A stretch of DNA of 64,000 nt, taken from positions 372,001 through 436,000 of the forward strand of contig NZ_JACIEN010000004.1 in assembly GCF_014196925.1 (NCBI RefSeq). The letters run 5' to 3'. The position numbers and the translations under genes were made by a program. Numbering within the stretch: the stretch's first letter is position 1; each line of letters opens with the position of its first letter. Source of the DNA: Chelatococcus caeni. GTDB taxonomy: Bacteria; Pseudomonadota; Alphaproteobacteria; Rhizobiales; Beijerinckiaceae. This document shows, one piece after another, positions 49,481-59,624 of this stretch. The notes below the pieces were generated by a model, which did no database searches, was not told the origin of the DNA, and saw only the letters and a list, made by a program, of their open reading frames with translations.

Positions 49481-50486
49481 CACCGTGACGGCGCAGACGG
49501 GCTTTGCCCCACCTTCCGCGAAACCGCTCCTGGCGGCGGCCGCCGTCATCGCGGCGCTCGTCCTCCTGCCGTTCGTGGCGCAGGCCGCCGGCTCGCCGGC
49601 AACGGTGGCGCTGGCGACGCGCGTGCTCATCTACGGCATCGCGGCCGCGAGCCTCAATCTCGCCCTCGGCTACGGCGGGCTCGTCAGCTTCGGCCATGCC
49701 GCCTTCTTCGGCATCGGCGGCTATACCGTCGGCATCCTCTACCAGCACTACGTCGCGGACGAGCTCATCCTCGGCCTGTTCACGGGCAGCAACCAGCTGC
49801 TCGTCACCCTGCCCGCGGCCGTCGTCGTCTCCGGCCTTCTGGCATCCGTGATCGGGGCCCTGTCGCTGCGCACCAGCGGCGTGCAGTTCATCATGATCAC
49901 CCTCGCCTTCGCGCAGATGATCTTCTACCTCTTCGCCTCGCTGACGGCCTATGGCGCGGAGGACGGGCTCATCGTGCGCCGGCGCAACGAGCTCTTCGGC
50001 CTCGACACGCGCAACGACACGGTCTTCTACTTCATCTGCCTCGGCGTGGCGGCCGCCTTCTTCGCGCTCCTGTCGCGCATCGTGCGCTCGCGCTTCGGCC
50101 TCGTCCTCGTCGGCCTGCGCCAGAGCGAGCGCCGCATGGCCGCCATCGGCATCGCGCCCTACCGCTACAAGCTCGCCGCCTTCGTCATCTCCGGCATAGG
50201 CACCGGCCTCGCCGGCGCGCTGATGGCCAACTACCTGCGCTTCGTCAGCCCGGACATGCTGCACTGGACCAAGTCCGGCGAACTGATGATCATGGTCATC
50301 CTCGGCGGCGTCGGCACGCTGTTCGGGCCGCTGCTCGGGGCCGCCGCCCTCGTCATCCTGGAGACGGTGCTGGCGGCCTGGACGGAGCACTGGCAGATCA
50401 TCCTCGGACCGCTACTGCTCGCTGTCGTGCTGTTCACGCGCGGCGGGCTGCAGGCACTGCTGGCGCGGCTCGGAGGCAAGCCATGA
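49473..50486 (+). CDS. livM: Branched-chain-type ABC transporter permease (LivM family)
   Basis: The 337-residue protein has about nine to ten membrane helices and LivM landmarks: AAASLNLALGYGGLVSFGHAAFFGIGGYTVG, GLRQSERRMAAIGIAPYRYKLAAFVISG and the ending MVILGGVGTLFGPLLGAAALVILE. The gene overlaps livH by 8 nt and the ATPase gene by 4 nt (ATGA). Both permeases are present, so the channel is complete. Confidence 0.92.
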   Translation: MRDTVTAQTGFAPPSAKPLLAAAAVIAALVLLPFVAQAAGSPATVALATRVLIYGIAAASLNLALGYGGLVSFGHAAFFGIGGYTVGILYQHYVADELILGLFTGSNQLLVTLPAAVVVSGLLASVIGALSLRTSGVQFIMITLAFAQMIFYLFASLTAYGAEDGLIVRRRNELFGLDTRNDTVFYFICLGVAAAFFALLSRIVRSRFGLVLVGLRQSERRMAAIGIAPYRYKLAAFVISGIGTGLAGALMANYLRFVSPDMLHWTKSGELMIMVILGGVGTLFGPLLGAAALVILETVLAAWTEHWQIILGPLLLAVVLFTRGGLQALLARLGGKP

Positions 50487-51246
50487 GCGGGATCTCGCCC
50501 GAGCCCCTTCTCAGCGTCCGCGGCCTCGCCAAGCGCTTCGGCGGCCTCATCGCCACCGACGGCGTCGATCTCGACGTGATGCCGGGCGAGCTCCATGCTC
50601 TCATCGGCCCCAACGGCGCCGGCAAGACGACGCTCATCGCGCAGCTCTTCGGCGAGTTGAGGCAGGATGCCGGCGCCATCCGCCTCGACGGGGAGGAGGT
50701 GGGCCATCTCGCGACGCCCGACCGCGTGCATCGCGGGCTCGGCCGCACCTTCCAGATCACGCAGCTGCTGCCCGACTTCACGGTGCTCGACAATGTCGCG
50801 CTCGCCGTACAGGCACGGGACGGGCACAGCTTCCGCTTCCTCGCCGACGCGCGCCGCGACGAGGGCCTGCGCGGACGCGCCCGCCGCCACGTGACGGCGA
50901 GCGGCCTCGCCAACCGCGCCGAGACCCGGGTGGCGGACCTCTCGCACGGCGAGCAGAAGCAGCTCGAGCTCGCCGTGGCCCTCGCCTGCGAGCCGCGCCT
51001 CTTGCTGCTCGACGAGCCGATGGCCGGCCTCGGCCACGTGGAAAGCGGCCAGATGGTGGAGACGCTGCGTGCGCTCAAGGGCCGGACCACCATGCTCCTC
51101 GTCGAGCACGACATGGATGCGGTCTTCGCCCTCGCCGACCGGGTCTCCGTCCTCGTCTACGGGCGCATCATCGCGACGGGCACGGTGGAGGAGATCCGCG
51201 ACAACCCGGACGTGCGCACGGCCTATCTCGGCGAGGGGGACGCCTG

Positions 51247-51247
<1 letters not shown>
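50483..51247 (+). CDS. livG: Branched-chain-type ABC transporter ATP-binding protein (LivG family)
   Basis: The 254-residue ATPase has Walker A GPNGAGKTTL near residues 42-51, the LivG-type FQITQLLPDFTVLDNVAL loop, the signature LSHGEQKQLELAVALA and Walker B LLLLDEPMAGLG. It overlaps livM by 4 nt and the second ATPase by one base, consistent with a single translationally coupled transporter operon. Confidence 0.93.
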
Positions 51248-51934
<687 letters not shown>

Positions 51935-51948
<14 letters not shown>

Positions 51949-53065
51949 CAACGATCCTGCCCCGCTTGCCGCCCATTCGTCGCACCGCGATCCGGTCGCG
52001 GCACTGCGCGAGGCGCTCTCCGCCATCCTGCGGGGCCTCGTGGCCGCCGGCTGCGGCCCGCATCATCTGACCGGCATGGTCTGGGAGAGCGCCGATCCGG
52101 CCGCCTTCCACCCGGCGCGCCATGAAGTCGACCTCACTTATCGTGAAGTCTTCGCCGGCTTCCGCCCGCCGATCACGCTGCGCCCCGGAACGGATGACGG
52201 CCTGACGGTGCGTGCGAGCTTCGCGCCGCCTGCCGCGCCACCTGCGGAACCCGTCTATGCCGGCTACAGCCTGCCGGAGCTCGCCCGCCAGTACAGCCCG
52301 CGCCTGCAGACGGACATGGAGGCGCTTTTCCGGCAATGGAGCCGGGACGGCGAAGCCTTCCGCGCCCATCATCGCGGGCTCGATCTCGCCTATGGCCCCG
52401 GCGTCTACGAGCGGCTCGACCTCTACCGGCCGCAAGGAGCCAGGCGCGCGCCGCTGTGGGTCTTCCTGCACGGCGGCTATTGGCAGGCCTCCGACAAGGC
52501 CCAGCACGCCCAGTTCGCCAGGGGCATGCTCGACGCCGGCTATGCGGTCGCCATGCCTAACTACGGCCTCGCACCCGACACGCCGCTCAGGGTCATTGTT
52601 GCCCAGGTCGGGGCCGCCCTGCGTTTCCTCGCGCGCGAGGCGGACAGCCTCGGTATCGATGCCGCGCGCATTCACCTCGCCGGCCATTCCGCCGGCGGGC
52701 ACCTCGCCGCCATGGCGGCGCTCGACCCGCGGGACCCGCCGGTGCGCTCAGCCCTGCTGCTCTCGGGCCTCTTCGACCTCACGCCGCTCGGCCTCCTGCC
52801 GCTCGGCCGGCTGCTCGGCCTCGACGATGCGGCCCTTGCGGCGCGGCTCAGCCCGCTCGGCCATCCGCCACCGCGCGGCCTGCGCATCGGCGTCGCGGTC
52901 GGCGAGAAGGAGAGCGATGAGTTCAAGCGCCAGTCGCGCGTCATTGCCGAAGCCTGGGGCGCGCCGGCACCGCTCATCGCCGCCGACCGGCATCATTTCA
53001 GCCTGCTGGAGGACCTGAACGGCGGCGCGCTGCTCGATCTGGCGCTGGCGACGGCCGCCGATTGA
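51935..53065 (+). CDS. Fusion: RidA-like domain + kynurenine-formamidase-like alpha/beta hydrolase
   Basis: The 376-residue protein joins two folds. Residues about 20-100 resemble the RidA/YjgF family: ILRGLVAAGCGPHHLTGMVWESADPAAFHPARHEVDLTYREVF then GFRPPITLRP. The usual catalytic Arg (RPART in RidA) appears replaced, so deaminase activity is uncertain. Residues about 150-376 are an alpha/beta hydrolase of the kynurenine formamidase type: HGGYW at 179-183, nucleophile S252 in GHSAGG, acid near residue 324-328 and a His at 353-354. The start at 51935 overlaps livF by 14 nt. It could hydrolyse an amide or formyl group and process an enamine or imine product. Confidence 0.8.
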
Positions 53066-53087
53066 GCCCGCGACGAAGGACAGGCGC

Positions 53088-53909
53088 ATGCCCGCAATGA
53101 CGCGCAAACCCCTGCGGCTCACGATCGTCGGCTGGGGCGCCATCGCCCGCCGTGTCGCCGGCCTTCTCGCGGAGCGCGTTCCGCAAGACGTCACCCTCGT
53201 CGCCGTCGGCGTGCGCGAGACGACGGCCATCGGCGCCGGCCTGCCCGCGGGCGCGGCCCTGCTTCGCCACCCGGACGCACTCGCCGCCGTTGCCCCGGAC
53301 ATGGTGATCGAAGCCGCCGGCCGGGCTGCCGTCGGGCCGTGGGGCGAGGCCGCGCTGCGCTCGGCCGACACCTTCGTCGTGTCGTCGACCAGCGCCTTTT
53401 GCGATACTGCGCTCCACGACCGGCTCATCCGCATCGCCGAGGACCGCGGCAGCCGCATCGTCATCCCGCCCGGCGCGCTCGGCGGCATCGATGCCCTCAG
53501 CGCGGCCGCCGCTCTGCCGCTCGACGAGGTGGTGCACACCATCGTCAAGCCTCCGGCCGCCTGGCGCGGCACGGCGGCGGAGGCGCTCGTCGTGCTCGAC
53601 CGCATCGAGAGCCCCACCGCCATCTTCACCGGCTCGGCGCGCGCGGCTGCGGACCGCTTTCCGCAGAACGCCAATGCGACCGTCATCACGGCGCTTGCCG
53701 GCATCGGGCTCGACCGCACCCGCGTCGTGCTGGTGGCCGATCCGCAGGCGACCGGCAACAGCCATCGCCTTGCGGCACGCGGCGCCTTCGGCACGCTCGA
53801 GGTGACGATCGAGAACCGGGCGCTCGCCGACAACCCGAAATCCTCGGAGATGACGGCGCTCAGCCTAGCGCGGCTGGTGGAGAACCGCGTGCGCACGCTC
53901 GCGCGCTAG
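53088..53909 (+). CDS. Aspartate dehydrogenase family protein (NadX-like)
   Basis: The 273-residue protein has the Rossmann motif TIVGWGAIARRVA near residue 12, PPGALGGIDALSA (near residue 127), KPPAAWRG, FPQNANATV, GNSHRLAARGAFG (the conserved catalytic His) and a C-terminal ADNPKSSEMTA motif. This is the L-aspartate dehydrogenase (DUF108) family, which makes iminoaspartate or oxaloacetate and ammonia with NAD(P). It is 22 nt after the fusion gene. The cluster context suggests a related amino-dicarboxylate as substrate rather than free aspartate (inference). Confidence 0.88.
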   Translation: MPAMTRKPLRLTIVGWGAIARRVAGLLAERVPQDVTLVAVGVRETTAIGAGLPAGAALLRHPDALAAVAPDMVIEAAGRAAVGPWGEAALRSADTFVVSSTSAFCDTALHDRLIRIAEDRGSRIVIPPGALGGIDALSAAAALPLDEVVHTIVKPPAAWRGTAAEALVVLDRIESPTAIFTGSARAAADRFPQNANATVITALAGIGLDRTRVVLVADPQATGNSHRLAARGAFGTLEVTIENRALADNPKSSEMTALSLARLVENRVRTLAR

Positions 53910-53921
53910 AGCGCGTGAGCC

Positions 53922-54206
53922 TCAGCCGATGCGCGTCATGCGCCGCACGTCGGCGGACCTGATGATGCCGCGGCTGCGCTCACCATGGGCCACGAGGTGC
54001 GGAGCCGCGAGGTGCCGGTCGAGCGCCGCCTCGTCGCGCCAGTTCTCGTAGAAGATGAAGAGGCCGGGATCGGCGTTGTCCCGGTGCAGGTCGTACTGGA
54101 TGCAGCCATCTTCCGCCCGGGTCGGGGCGATGAGTGCTTCGAGCGCCGCACGGGCGGCTTCTTCCTGTCCCTCCTCGGCGCGGATGATGGCGACGACGGT
54201 CAGCAT
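53922..54206 (-). CDS. Putative quinol monooxygenase / ABM-domain protein
   Basis: The 94-residue protein has the antibiotic-biosynthesis-monooxygenase fold: MLTVVAIIRAEEGQEEAARAALEALIAPTRAEDGCIQYDLHRD, then IFYENWRDEAALDRHLAAPHL, the YgiN-type pattern. Such small dimeric proteins are linked to quinol or redox side reactions. The ATG at 54206 (MLTVVAI) is chosen over one 30 nt upstream. It is the last gene of the minus-strand unit after the SAF-domain oxidoreductase, and is convergent with the aspartate dehydrogenase gene. Confidence 0.8.
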   Translation of the reverse strand: MLTVVAIIRAEEGQEEAARAALEALIAPTRAEDGCIQYDLHRDNADPGLFIFYENWRDEAALDRHLAAPHLVAHGERSRGIIRSADVRRMTRIG

Positions 54207-54278
54207 GGGTGAACGAACCTCCGGCAAGTGTCCCAACGTGAAGGGGCCGGCGGCGAGCCGGCCCCGTCGCCACCGATC

Positions 54279-55649
54279 CTACTCGGCCGCGATGCGCCGC
54301 GCAGCCGCCTGTTGCTCCATGGCGCGGCGCACGCGCACGGCCTCGCTGTCGGCGATCTCGACATCTTCCCAGCGCACGACGCCGCCGGGCGCGACCGGCC
54401 GCTTCAGCGCCACCTTGTGCGCAAGGCCGATGGGCAGCGCGCCGATGGCGAGCGAATCCTCCGCCCGCATCACCCGCCCCCAGACGGTGTAGCCGCCCTC
54501 GCCGTCGAGCATCTCGCCCGGCTTGAGCGCCTTCTTGGCGACGGCCACGACGTCCGAGCGGAAGGCGCTCGGCGCGCCCGTCGCCTCGCCGCGCAGCGCC
54601 GCATTGGCGACGCTGACGCCGAGCTCGAGGCCGATGAGATGCACGGTACGGTAGAGCGCGGCATAGCGGCCGGACGGGTCCACGGTGATGTTGTATTCGC
54701 GGAAGCAGCGGCGGGCATAGTCGCCGCGCACATCCGTGTCTGCCGCCTCGAAGACCACGTAGACGCCCCAGCGCAGGTCGTTGACCACCTGGCGCCCGTC
54801 GCGCTCGACGCTGGTGACGACCTCGACCATGCCCTTGCGCTCGAGCACGCCGCCGTCGGCGACGGGCCTGAGAACCTGGGGCAGGTCGTGCGCGCCGGCG
54901 GGCGGAAAGAGGAGGCCGTCCTTCGGCGCGAGCAGACCCGTCGCGTTCGAGATCGCGGCCATCTCGATGGACGATTTGGTGCCGTCGATGAAGGAGTTGA
55001 ACATCTGCGGGTTCATGCCGCCGAGGGCCGCCTGTTCCGGCGTGATGCCGAAATGCGTCCACACCGTCTCCGGCGTCGACTGGTGGTAGCTCGGCATGTA
55101 CTTGGTGCCCTTGCCGGCGGCGACGACGCGGAAGCCGCAGGTCTCGGCCCAGTCCACCATCTCGCAGACGAGCGCCGGCTGGTCGCCGTAGGCGAGCGTG
55201 TAGACGAGGCCGGCCTTGCGGAATTCCTCCGCGAGATGGGCGCCGGCGAGCACGTCCGCCTCGACATTGACCATGACCATGTGCCGGCCGTTCTTCGCCG
55301 CCAGGAGGGCGTGGCGGATGCCGGCGCCCGGATTGCCCGTGGCATCGATGACGACGTCGAGGCCGTCGGCCTTGATGAGCGCCTCCGAATCCTCGGTGAG
55401 GTGCGTGCCGCCCTTCGCCAGCGCATCGGCGAAGGAAGCGGCGGCGACCGCCTCGACGTCCCAGCCGGTGTTGGTCATGGCCTTGCGGGCGCGCTCGGCC
55501 GAGAGGTCGGCCACCGCCATGAGGTGCAGCCCGACTGTGGTGCGCACCTGGGAGAGGAACATCGAGCCGAACTTGCCGGCCCCGATGAGGCCGACCCGCA
55601 CGGGCCGGCCCTCGGCTGCGCGATGCTTGAGCATGGATGCGAGATTCAC
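54279..55649 (-). CDS. NAD(P)-dependent oxidoreductase with C-terminal SAF-like domain (homoserine-dehydrogenase-like)
   Basis: The 456-residue protein has an N-terminal Rossmann fold, VRVGLIGAGKFGSMFLSQ, with VVIDATGNPGAGIRHALLAAKNG later. The middle part resembles homoserine-dehydrogenase or Gfo/Idh-type enzymes. The C-terminal 80-100 residues have the SAF pattern: VAVAKKALKPGEMLDGEGGYTVWG and LPIGLAHKVALKRPVAPGGVVRWEDVEI. This architecture is known from sugar-acid and tetronate pathways, although exact reactions vary. It is 20 nt downstream of the TRAP DctM gene, and probably oxidises an intermediate of the imported compound. Confidence 0.82.
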   Translation of the reverse strand: MNLASMLKHRAAEGRPVRVGLIGAGKFGSMFLSQVRTTVGLHLMAVADLSAERARKAMTNTGWDVEAVAAASFADALAKGGTHLTEDSEALIKADGLDVVIDATGNPGAGIRHALLAAKNGRHMVMVNVEADVLAGAHLAEEFRKAGLVYTLAYGDQPALVCEMVDWAETCGFRVVAAGKGTKYMPSYHQSTPETVWTHFGITPEQAALGGMNPQMFNSFIDGTKSSIEMAAISNATGLLAPKDGLLFPPAGAHDLPQVLRPVADGGVLERKGMVEVVTSVERDGRQVVNDLRWGVYVVFEAADTDVRGDYARRCFREYNITVDPSGRYAALYRTVHLIGLELGVSVANAALRGEATGAPSAFRSDVVAVAKKALKPGEMLDGEGGYTVWGRVMRAEDSLAIGALPIGLAHKVALKRPVAPGGVVRWEDVEIADSEAVRVRRAMEQQAAARRIAAE

Positions 55650-55669
55650 GGGGATTGCTCCTGTTCAGA

Positions 55670-56932
55670 TCAGAAGTGGATGGTGAAGGCCGGCACGAAG
55701 GCGACGAGCCCGAGCAGCGTGATGGCGACGAGGTAGAACGGCCACATCTCGCGGGCGACAGCACCCACGCTCTCGCGCGAGATGGCCGAGGCGATGAAGA
55801 GCGTCGTCCCCACGGGCGGCGTGAACAGGCCGATGGCGAGGTTGATCGTCATCATCACGCCGAGTTGGATCAGGTCGAGCCCGATGGCCCCGGCAAGCGC
55901 CACGAACAGCGGCCCGAGCAAGAGGATCGCCGCCGGCAGGTCGAGGAACATGCCGACGAAGAGCATGACGAGGTTCATCATCAGGATGATGAGCCAGGGT
56001 TCCTTGAGCGTGTTCAGCGCCCAGTCCGCCAGCATGGCCGGGATGTTCTCGACGGTCAGGATGAAGCCGATGAGGTTGGACGCGGCGATCACCAGCATCA
56101 CGACGCCCGTCGTCGCGAGGGTCGCGATGATATTGGCGAGAAGTCCCGTGCCGTTGAGGTCGCGATAGAAGGCGAAGCGGATGATGAGCGCGTAGGCGAC
56201 GGCGATGACGCTCACCTCCGTCGGCGTCGCGATGCCGAAGCGCAGGAGGACGACGATCATGAGCGGCAGCGAGATGGCCGGCGCCGCGACGAGCGCCGTC
56301 TTCGCCACCGCCTTCGCACCGCCCTCGATGCGCACCACCGGCAGGTCGCGCGCACGGCCGATGAGCCAGCACGAGACCATGAGCCCGATCGTCAGCATCG
56401 CGCCGGGCAGGAGACCGGCGAGGAAGAGCTGCGCGATGGAGGCGTTCGAGACCGCCGCATAGAGGATGAGCGGGATCGACGGGGGGATGAGCACGGCGAT
56501 GATGGAGGAGGAGGCGGTGATCGCCGCCGCCAGTGCCGGCGGATAGCCCTCGCGCCGCATCCACGGGATGAGCATGGCCCCGAGCGCGGAGGCGTCCGCC
56601 ACCGCCGAGCCCGACACGCCGCCGAACAGCGCCGAGCCGAAGACGTTGACCTGGCCGAGGCCGCCGCGGAAACGCCCGACAAGCGCGGCGGCGAAGGCGA
56701 TGAGCTGCTGCCCCAGCCGCCCCGACATCAGGAGCGCACCCGACAGGATGAAGAAGGGAATGGCGAGCAGCGGGAAGCTCTGCATCGGCTGGAAGATCTT
56801 GAGCAGCACCACCGTGCTCGGGATGTCGCCGAGGAGGAGGATCGCCGCCGTGCCGCTGAGGACGAGTGCATAGCCGATGGGCATGCCGACGAGCATGAAC
56901 GCGGCAAAGAGGATGATGAGCAGCACCGTCAC
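55670..56932 (-). CDS. dctM: TRAP transporter large permease subunit (DctM)
   Basis: The 420-residue protein has about twelve membrane helices with DctM landmarks: IPFFILSGALLMSGRLGQQL, FGGVSGSAVADASALGAMLIPWM, then PPSIPLILYA and LIGFILTVENIPAM. Similar reading continues upstream in frame, but the GTG at 56932 overlaps the DctQ stop as GTGA and begins VTVLLIILFAAFMLVG. It forms the transport core with DctQ and DctP, importing a C4- or sugar-acid-type substrate with Na+ or H+. Confidence 0.93.
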   Translation of the reverse strand: MTVLLIILFAAFMLVGMPIGYALVLSGTAAILLLGDIPSTVVLLKIFQPMQSFPLLAIPFFILSGALLMSGRLGQQLIAFAAALVGRFRGGLGQVNVFGSALFGGVSGSAVADASALGAMLIPWMRREGYPPALAAAITASSSIIAVLIPPSIPLILYAAVSNASIAQLFLAGLLPGAMLTIGLMVSCWLIGRARDLPVVRIEGGAKAVAKTALVAAPAISLPLMIVVLLRFGIATPTEVSVIAVAYALIIRFAFYRDLNGTGLLANIIATLATTGVVMLVIAASNLIGFILTVENIPAMLADWALNTLKEPWLIILMMNLVMLFVGMFLDLPAAILLLGPLFVALAGAIGLDLIQLGVMMTINLAIGLFTPPVGTTLFIASAISRESVGAVAREMWPFYLVAITLLGLVAFVPAFTIHF

Positions 56933-57510
56933 GACGCGGCCTCCCCGTGCTGGCCGCCCGGCTCCATGCCGTCGCGCGCCTTGAGCGGGTCGCCCGCGTC
57001 GCCGGCGATCCGGAGGGCCGTGGTCAGCGCCGTGACGGCGATGAGCACGCAGCCGGTGACGAGCGCGAGATAGGCGAAGGACATCGGCAGGCCGAGGACC
57101 GGGAACCGCTCGGCGGACGTGACCTCGATCACCATGCGTCCCTCGAGCGCGAGGAAGACGAAGATCGCCGCGACGAGGACATGGACGATGACGAGCACGA
57201 CGCGGCCCATGGCCCGCGGCATCAGCAGGATGCCGAACTCGACCACGATGTGCCGGCCGAACTGCGCCGCGACGACGATGCCGGACATGGCGAGCCACGG
57301 GAACAGCAGGTCCGGCAGTTCGTTGACCCAACCGATGCTGGCGTTCGTCGCATAGCGCACGATGACCGAGGTCATCACCGCCACGAAGAGCGCGACTGTG
57401 ACGAGCGCGCCGATCGCCTGGGCGAGGAGAAGCACGGTCCCGTCGATGATGCGCACGAGCGCGGCAAGGCCGCTGCCCGTGCGCACGGCGGGACGGCTCA
57501 GGGCCGTCAC
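56929..57510 (-). CDS. dctQ: TRAP transporter small permease subunit (DctQ)
   Basis: The 193-residue protein has four predicted membrane helices. The DctQ signature YATNASIGWVNELPDLLFPWLAMSGIVVAAQFGRHIVVEFG is clear. The GTG at 57510 is chosen because it overlaps the DctP stop as GTGA, the same coupling as between DctQ and DctM; an upstream ATG would overlap DctP deeply. It links DctM with the binding protein. Confidence 0.88.
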   Translation of the reverse strand: MTALSRPAVRTGSGLAALVRIIDGTVLLLAQAIGALVTVALFVAVMTSVIVRYATNASIGWVNELPDLLFPWLAMSGIVVAAQFGRHIVVEFGILLMPRAMGRVVLVIVHVLVAAIFVFLALEGRMVIEVTSAERFPVLGLPMSFAYLALVTGCVLIAVTALTTALRIAGDAGDPLKARDGMEPGGQHGEAAS

Positions 57511-58490
57511 GAGCCTGCCCGCGCGGCGTCGACGAGCTTCGGCACGAAGTCGCCGAACTGGGCTTGCCACTTGTCGTAGACCGACTTCGTCGCCTCGCGG
57601 AACGGACCGGGGTCGACCTCGTTCACGGCTACGCCGGCGTCCTTGATCTTCTGCAGCAATTCGCCGTCGGCCTTCAGCGACAGCTGGCGCTGGAAGTCAC
57701 GCGCCTCGCGCGCCGCCTCGAGGATGATGTCCTTCTCCTCCTGCGACAGGCTGGACCAGGCCATCTTGTTGATGAGGAAGGGCGTCACCTCGTACTTGTG
57801 TCCCGACAGGGACATGAACTTCTGCACTTCCTGGAACTTGGAATAGTAGATGTTCATGATCGGGTTCTCCTGCCCGTCCACGACGCCCTGCTGCAGGGCA
57901 AGGTAGAGCTCGGAGAACTTCATCGGCGTCGGATTGGCGCCGAGCGCGGCGAAGATGTCGGTGCCCATCGGGTCCGGCGGCACGCGCAGCTTGAGCCCCT
58001 TGAGATCGTCCGGCTTGGTAATGGGGCGCACATTGTTGGTGATCTGGCGGATGCCGTTGTCCCACCAGGCGAGCACGATGAGGTTCTTCTCCTCGGCCTT
58101 CTTGGCGAGCTCGTCGCCGATCGGCCCGTCGATCACCTTCCAGGCACTTTCGAGGTTGTCGAAGAGGAATGGCAGACCGAGCGTCGTCACCTCCGGCACC
58201 ACCCCGGACATCGAGCCCTGGCTGTTGAGCGACATGTCGAGCGTGCCGAGGCGCAGGGCGGAGATCATCTCCACGTCGTCGCCGAACTGGGCGTTGCCGG
58301 CGACGGTCACCGTCAACTTGCCGCCGCTCGCCTCCTTCACCTTCTCGGCGAAGGCAAGGGCGGCCGTATGCCGTGGATTGGTGTCCGACGTGGCATGCCC
58401 GAGGCGAAGGGTCTTGGCTTCGACTGCGACGCTCGACAGACCGAGCACGACCGCAACGGCCATCGTGGCCGCGACATTGATCCAGCGCAT
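57507..58490 (-). CDS. dctP: TRAP transporter substrate-binding protein (DctP)
   Basis: The 327-residue protein starts with a Sec signal (MRWINVAATMAVAVVLGLSS, cleavage probably after AVEA). It continues as a DctP-type receptor: LRLGHATSDTNPRHTAALAFAEKV, then LKGLKLRVPPDPM with the conserved Arg that binds carboxylates, LQQGVVDGQENP and AMKFSEL-like PMKFSELYLAL. The conserved Arg suggests an organic acid or sugar-acid ligand. GGGAGGGTGTCTC precedes the ATG at 58490. It is the first TRAP gene, divergent from the LysR regulator. Confidence 0.93.
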   Translation of the reverse strand: MRWINVAATMAVAVVLGLSSVAVEAKTLRLGHATSDTNPRHTAALAFAEKVKEASGGKLTVTVAGNAQFGDDVEMISALRLGTLDMSLNSQGSMSGVVPEVTTLGLPFLFDNLESAWKVIDGPIGDELAKKAEEKNLIVLAWWDNGIRQITNNVRPITKPDDLKGLKLRVPPDPMGTDIFAALGANPTPMKFSELYLALQQGVVDGQENPIMNIYYSKFQEVQKFMSLSGHKYEVTPFLINKMAWSSLSQEEKDIILEAAREARDFQRQLSLKADGELLQKIKDAGVAVNEVDPGPFREATKSVYDKWQAQFGDFVPKLVDAARAGS

Positions 58491-58720
58491 GAGACACCCT
58501 CCCGTTCGCGCCGTGCCCGCGCCAGGCATCGGCGACGTTGTAAAATGAGATTTGCGTTTCCCGGCCATCGCCGCCGCGCGGCGATTACTTCCCTGTGCAA
58601 TGGCTGCTTGGTTTTTTGCGGTGCAGCACTTGTTGTCGCGAACGAAAGCCTAGGACGGCTTGGTCTTTAGGACAAACCAGTTTTATGATCCGATTGTTTA
58701 GCTGGCCTGAAAGGTCCGCC

Positions 58721-59620
58721 ATGTATCTTCCCTACCGGGCCATCAGCGCCTTTCACGCCACCGCGCGCTGGCGCAGCCTGACCAAGGCGGCGGAAGAGCT
58801 CGGCGTCACGCCCTCGGCGATCAGCCAGCAGGTGCAGTTTCTCGAGACGCATCTCGGCACGTCGCTCCTGACGCGCCGGGGCCGCGGCATCGCCCTGACC
58901 GAGGCCGGCGAGCGCTATTTCGAGATGATCGACCCGGGGATCGAGCGCATCGCGACGGCGACGCGCAACATGCGCGGCTACAATGCGGTCACGGTGCTCA
59001 CCGTCCGCGCTGCCCCGACGCTGGCGACCAAATGCCTGCTGCCGGCCCTCGCCGGCTTCCTCGACGACAACCCCGACCTCGAGGTGCGCATCGACGCGAC
59101 GAACGAGCCGACGGACTTCGCCCGCGAGGGCGTCGACCTCGAGCTTCGTCACGGCGAGGGGCGCTGGCCGGGCCTGTTCGTCGATCCGGTCTACGAGGAG
59201 ACGGTCATGCCGCTGTGCGCGCCGCAGCTCGCGCCGCCCGGCTCGCTCGGCGCCGAGGATCTGTTCGGCTTCCGCCTCATCCAGTCCGTCAAGACGCTGG
59301 TGCAGTGGCCGGACTGGTTCCGCCACGCGGGCATCGACATGCCCTCGCGCGTCAGGCGCGTGCTGTTCGACCGCTCGTACATGACGATCGAGGCGGCGGC
59401 CGACGGCATGGGCATCGCCCTCGAGAGCGACCTCACCACCTGGCGCGAGCGCCGCGACGGGCGCCTCGTCTGCCCCATGCGCGAGCCGTTGCCCATGCGC
59501 ATGGTCTCGCAGTGGTTCGTCTGCCCGCACCAGAACCTGCGCCATCGCAAGGTGCAGGTCTTCATCGCCTGGGCGCGCGAGGTCCTGTCCCGCCAGCCCG
59601 GCGGCGGACGCCGTCCCTGA
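58721..59620 (+). CDS. LysR family transcriptional regulator (GcvA-like)
   Basis: The 299-residue protein has a LysR winged helix (LPYRAISAFHATARWRSLTKAAEELGVTPSAISQQVQFLETHLG) and a C-terminal effector domain with LRHGEGRWPGL and LIQSVKTLVQW, the GcvA-like pattern. The frame stays open to 58595 but the ATG at 58721 (MYLPYRAIS) matches the family N-terminus and has GAAAGG before it. It is divergent from the TRAP operon and convergent with the aldolase gene. It probably regulates the sugar module on both sides. Confidence 0.9.
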   Translation: MYLPYRAISAFHATARWRSLTKAAEELGVTPSAISQQVQFLETHLGTSLLTRRGRGIALTEAGERYFEMIDPGIERIATATRNMRGYNAVTVLTVRAAPTLATKCLLPALAGFLDDNPDLEVRIDATNEPTDFAREGVDLELRHGEGRWPGLFVDPVYEETVMPLCAPQLAPPGSLGAEDLFGFRLIQSVKTLVQWPDWFRHAGIDMPSRVRRVLFDRSYMTIEAAADGMGIALESDLTTWRERRDGRLVCPMREPLPMRMVSQWFVCPHQNLRHRKVQVFIAWAREVLSRQPGGGRRP

Positions 59621-59624
59621 GCGC

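Noticed and set aside
58491-58720. LysR box between the TRAP operon and the LysR gene
   Set aside because: I looked for a T-N11-A dyad in these 230 bases; only short GGT/ACC and GTC/GAC matches near 58.66 kb were found, too weak to call.
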